From Tipula vernalis (taxonomy: Eukaryota > Arthropoda > Insecta > Diptera > Tipulidae), in NCBI GenBank assembly GCA_958295665.1, contig OY282560.1:54250333-54314332 (forward strand): 64,000 nt of DNA. The letters run 5' to 3'. Position numbers and translations under genes: made by a program. This document shows positions 61,201-64,000 of the stretch, piece after piece; the stretch's first letter is position 1, and every line of letters begins with the position of its first letter. Under the pieces are notes generated by a model, which worked only from the letters and a program-made list of their open reading frames with translations, searched no databases and had not been told where the DNA came from.

Positions 61201-63270
61201 AGATTTTTGCCGCTAAAAACTTGTCGGCTATAGCACAGTTGATTTTCAATAAAATTGAATTTTCTAAGAAATATTTAGAAATAATCGAGCAATCAAAATG
61301 AAAATTGTCACAGCAATTACAGGTCCCGAAACCTATTGATAGAGGTATCAACCATCGAAATCGGAGCATTTTAGATTTTTGCCGCTAAAAACTTGTGGGC
61401 TATAGCACAGTTGATTTTCAATAAAATTGAATTTTCTAAGAAATGTTTAGAAATAATCGAGCAATCAAAATGAAAATTGTCACAGCAATTACAGGTCCCG
61501 AAACCTATTGATAGAGGTATCAACCATCGAAATCGGAGCATTTTAGATTTTTGCCGCTAAAAACTTGTGGGCTATAGCACAGTTGATTTTCAATAAAATT
61601 GAATTTTCTAAGAAATGTTTAGAAATAATCGAGCAATCAAAATGAAAATTGTCACAGCAATTACAAATCCCGAAACCTATTGATAGAGGTATCAACCATC
61701 GAAATCGAAGCATTTTAGATTTTTGCCGCACAAAAACTTGTGGGCTATAGCACAGTTAATTTTCAATAAAATTGAATTTTCTAAGAAATGTTTAGAAATA
61801 ATCGAGCAATCAAAATGAAAATTGTCACAGCAATTACAGGTCTCGAAACCTATTGATAGAGGTATCAACCATCGAAATCGGAGCATTTTAGATTTTTGCC
61901 GCTAAAAACTTGTGGGCTATAGCACAGTTGATTTTCAATAAAATTGAATTTTCTAAGAAATGTTTAGAAATAATCGAGCAATCAAAATGAAAATTGTCAC
62001 AGCAATTACAGGTCCCGAAACCTATTGATAGAGGTATCAACCATCGAAATCGGAGCATTTTAGATTTTTGCCGCTAAAAACTTGTGGGCTATAGCACAGT
62101 TGATTTTCAATAAAATTGAATTTTCTAAGAAATGTTTAGAAATAATCGAGCAATCAAAATGAAAATTGTCACAGCAATTACAGGTCCCGAAACCTATTGA
62201 TAGAGGTATCAACCATCGAAATCGGAGCATTTTAGATTTTTGCCGCACAAATACTTGTGGGCTATAGCACAGTTGATTTTCAATAAAATTGAATTTTCTA
62301 AGAAATGTTTAGAAATAATCGAGCAATCAAAATGAAAATTGTCACAGCAATTACAGGTCCCGAAACCTATTGATAGAGGTATCAACCATCGTAGTCGGAG
62401 CATTTTAGATTTTTGCCGCCCAAAAACTTGTGGGCTATAGCACAGTTAATTTTCAATAAAATTGAATATTCTAAGAAATGTTTAGAAATAATCGAGCAAT
62501 CAAAATGAAAATTGTCACAGCAATTACAAATCCCGAAACCTATTGATAGAGGTATCAACCATCGAAATCGAAGCATTTTAGATTTTTGCCGCACAAAAAC
62601 TTGTGGGCTATAGCACAGTTAATTTTCAATAAAATTGAATTTTCTAAGAAATGTTTAGAAATAATCGAGCAATCAAAATGAAAATTGTCACAGCAATTAC
62701 AGGTCCCGAAACCTATTGATAGAGGTATCAACCATCGAAATCGGAGCATTTTAGATTTTTGCCGCTAAAAACTTGTGGGCTATAGCACAGTTGATTTTCA
62801 ATAAAATTGAATTTTCTAAGAAATGTTTAGAAATAATCGAGCAATCAAAATGAAAATTGTCACAGCAATTACAGGTCCCGAAACCTATTGATAGAGGTAT
62901 CAACCATCGTAGTCGGAGCATTTTAGATTTTTGCCGCCCAAAAACTTGTGGGCTATAGCACAGTTAATTTTCAATAAAATTGAATATTCTAAGAAATGTT
63001 TAGAAATAATCGAGCAATCAAAATGAAAATTGTCACAGCAATTACAAATCCCGAAACCTATTGATAGAGGTATCAACCATCGAAATCGAAGCATTTTAGA
63101 TTTTTGCCGCACAAAAACTTGTGGGCTATAGCACAGTTAATTTTCAATAAAATTGAATTTTCTAAGAAATGTTTAGAAATAATCGAGCAATCAAAATGAA
63201 AATTGTCACAGCAATTACAGGTCCCGAAACCTATTGATAGAGGTATCAACCATCGAAATCGGAGCATTTT
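58240..63270. repeat. 3963-bp repeat (23 monomers) with an internal 518-bp trimer
   Basis: The marker CACAAATACTTGTG at 58289 recurs at 62252, 3963 bp on, and the following monomers at 58419/62382, 58592/62555, 58937/62900 and 59110/63073 pair. Within each, a three-monomer unit repeats at 518 bp (58419/58937 and 62382/62900). Confidence 0.8.
58813..60205. repeat. Long-range duplicated block, copy 2 (partner at 25145-26537)
   Basis: Partner of the 25-kb block at an offset of 33,668 bp; see GATATAGG at 59619. The right boundary is where TAGCGAGTTG first appears. Confidence 0.85.
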
Positions 63271-64000
63271 AGATTTTTGCCGCTAAAAACTTGTGGGCTA
63301 TAGCGAGTTGATTTTCAATAAAATTGAATTTTCTAAGAAATGTTTAGAAATAATCGAGCAATCAAAATGAAAATTGTCACAGCAATTACAGGTCCCGAAA
63401 CCTATTGATAGAGGTATCAACCATCGAAATCGGAGCATTTTAGATTTTTGCCGCTAAAAACTTGTGGGCTATAGCACAGTTGATTTTCAATAAAATTGAA
63501 TTTTCTAAGAAATGTTTAGAAATAATCGAGCAATCAAAATGAAAATTGTCACAGCAATTACAGGTCCCGAAACCTATTGATAGAGGTATCAACCATCGAA
63601 ATCGGAGCATTTTAGATTTTTGCCGCTAAAAACTTGTGGGCTATAGCGAGTTGATTTTCAATAAAATTGAATTTTCTAAGAAATGTTTAGAAATAATCGA
63701 GCAATCAAAATGAAAATTGTCACAGCAATTACAGGTCCCGAAACCTATTGATAGAGGTATCAACCATCGAAATCGGAGCATTTTAGATTTTTGCCGCTAA
63801 AAACTTGTCGGCTATAGCACAGTTGATTTTCAATAAAATTGAATTTTCTAAGAAATATTTAGAAATAATCGAGCAATCAAAATGAAAATTGTCACAGCAA
63901 TTACAGGTCCCGAAACCTATTGATAGAGGTATCAACCATCGAAATCGGAGCATTTTAGATTTTAGCCGCTAAAAACTTGTGGGCTATAGCACAGTTGATT
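60200..64000. repeat. Late satellite subfamily with TAGCGAGTTG and 2584-bp offset
   Basis: TAGCGAG (usual TAGCACAG, one base shorter) appears about six times: near 60206, 60376, 60721, 61063, 63304 and 63648, and nowhere earlier. Paired private changes TTGTCGGC (61225 and 63809) and AAATATTTAG (61271 and 63855) are 2584 bp (15 monomers) apart. This local subfamily may extend past the right edge. Confidence 0.8.

Larger units (their letters stand above)
18432..64000. repeat. 172/173-bp satellite array, about 264 monomers, right end open
   Basis: Each monomer runs from the GCCGC...AAAAACTTGTGGGC landmark through CAGTTGATTTTCAATAAAA, AATAATCGAGCAATCAAAA and AACCTATTGATAGAGGTATC to CGGAGCATTTTAGATTTT. 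Units with GCCGCNCAAAAAC are 173 bp, those with GCCGCTAAAAAC are 172 bp, and a late variant with TAGCGAGTTG is one base shorter. The copy number is array length divided by ~172.6. By eye most monomers differ at only a few positions. Linked variants define subfamilies: AAGCAATG with TGCAAATTG and ACATGTCCC; AAGAAACG with ACAGGTCCC; GAATATTC with CAGTTAATT; CGAAATCGG often before the 172-bp form. No insertion or gene interrupts 45.6 kb. The recurrent ~64-codon antisense and ~66-codon sense ORFs are by-products of the monomer. Confidence 0.97.

Noticed and set aside
18432..64000. Hundreds of ~64-codon antisense and ~66-codon sense ORFs, one per monomer
   Set aside because: They repeat with the satellite, shift frame because 172 and 173 are not multiples of three, have no leader or domain, and vanish in monomers with GCTAAAAAC. 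By-products of the repeat.
18432..64000. CRISPR-like regular repeat
   Set aside because: Units are contiguous 172/173-bp copies with no unique spacers, no leader and no cas genes, in a eukaryotic context.
18432..64000. CENP-B box in the satellite
   Set aside because: The only similar words are around TCCCGAAACC; the required spacing TTCG(N4)A(N2)CGGG is not met on either strand.

Overview
The window looks like repeat-rich heterochromatin from an insect, most likely a higher fly. The evidence is the element mix: a BEL/Pao element, a Ty3/gypsy family that inserts at ATAT, and a LOA-like non-LTR element with an RNase H domain. The DNA is AT-rich and I see no host gene. The species cannot be named from sequence alone. 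No bacterial-type operon, CRISPR, tRNA or rRNA gene was recognised.

Layout. (1) 1-1872 is a tandem array of ~147-bp monomers that continues off the left edge. (2) 1873-2668 is non-coding and holds a 95-bp direct duplication. (3) 2669-13829 is a decayed BEL/Pao LTR retrotransposon on the + strand. Its 5' LTR has been split by later insertions: a Ty3/gypsy element on the - strand (3085-6620) with two apparently identical 495-bp LTRs, an older solo LTR of the same family (6625-7120), and another solo LTR in the opposite orientation (7335-7829). The Ty3/gypsy element keeps an intact Gag-protease ORF fused to the integrase tail, but RT, RNase H and the integrase core are gone. BEL gag-pol (8113-13265) has a nonsense codon and several frameshifts. 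The BEL 3' LTR stops at 13829. (4) 13830-15600 is AT-rich with no recognised gene. (5) 15628-18390 is a broken non-LTR retrotransposon: ORF1 tail, RT and RNase H, with the endonuclease deleted. (6) 18432-64000 is one uninterrupted satellite array of about 264 monomers of 172/173 bp, continuing off the right edge, with several layers of higher-order repeats.

How the parts fit. No working pathway is encoded. The order of events can be read: BEL inserted, an old Ty3/gypsy LTR entered the BEL 5' LTR, and a young internally deleted copy then landed at the same ATAT. The satellite shows haplotype-like monomer subfamilies and block duplications of 345, 863/864, 1553, 1728, 1901, 2243, 3799 and 3963 bp, plus copies 19.3 and 33.7 kb apart. 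That is the signature expected of unequal exchange, and it makes the array a candidate centromeric or pericentromeric satellite.

The two most unusual objects are the gag-pro-only LTR element (3085-6620) and the higher-order structure of the 172/173-bp array.
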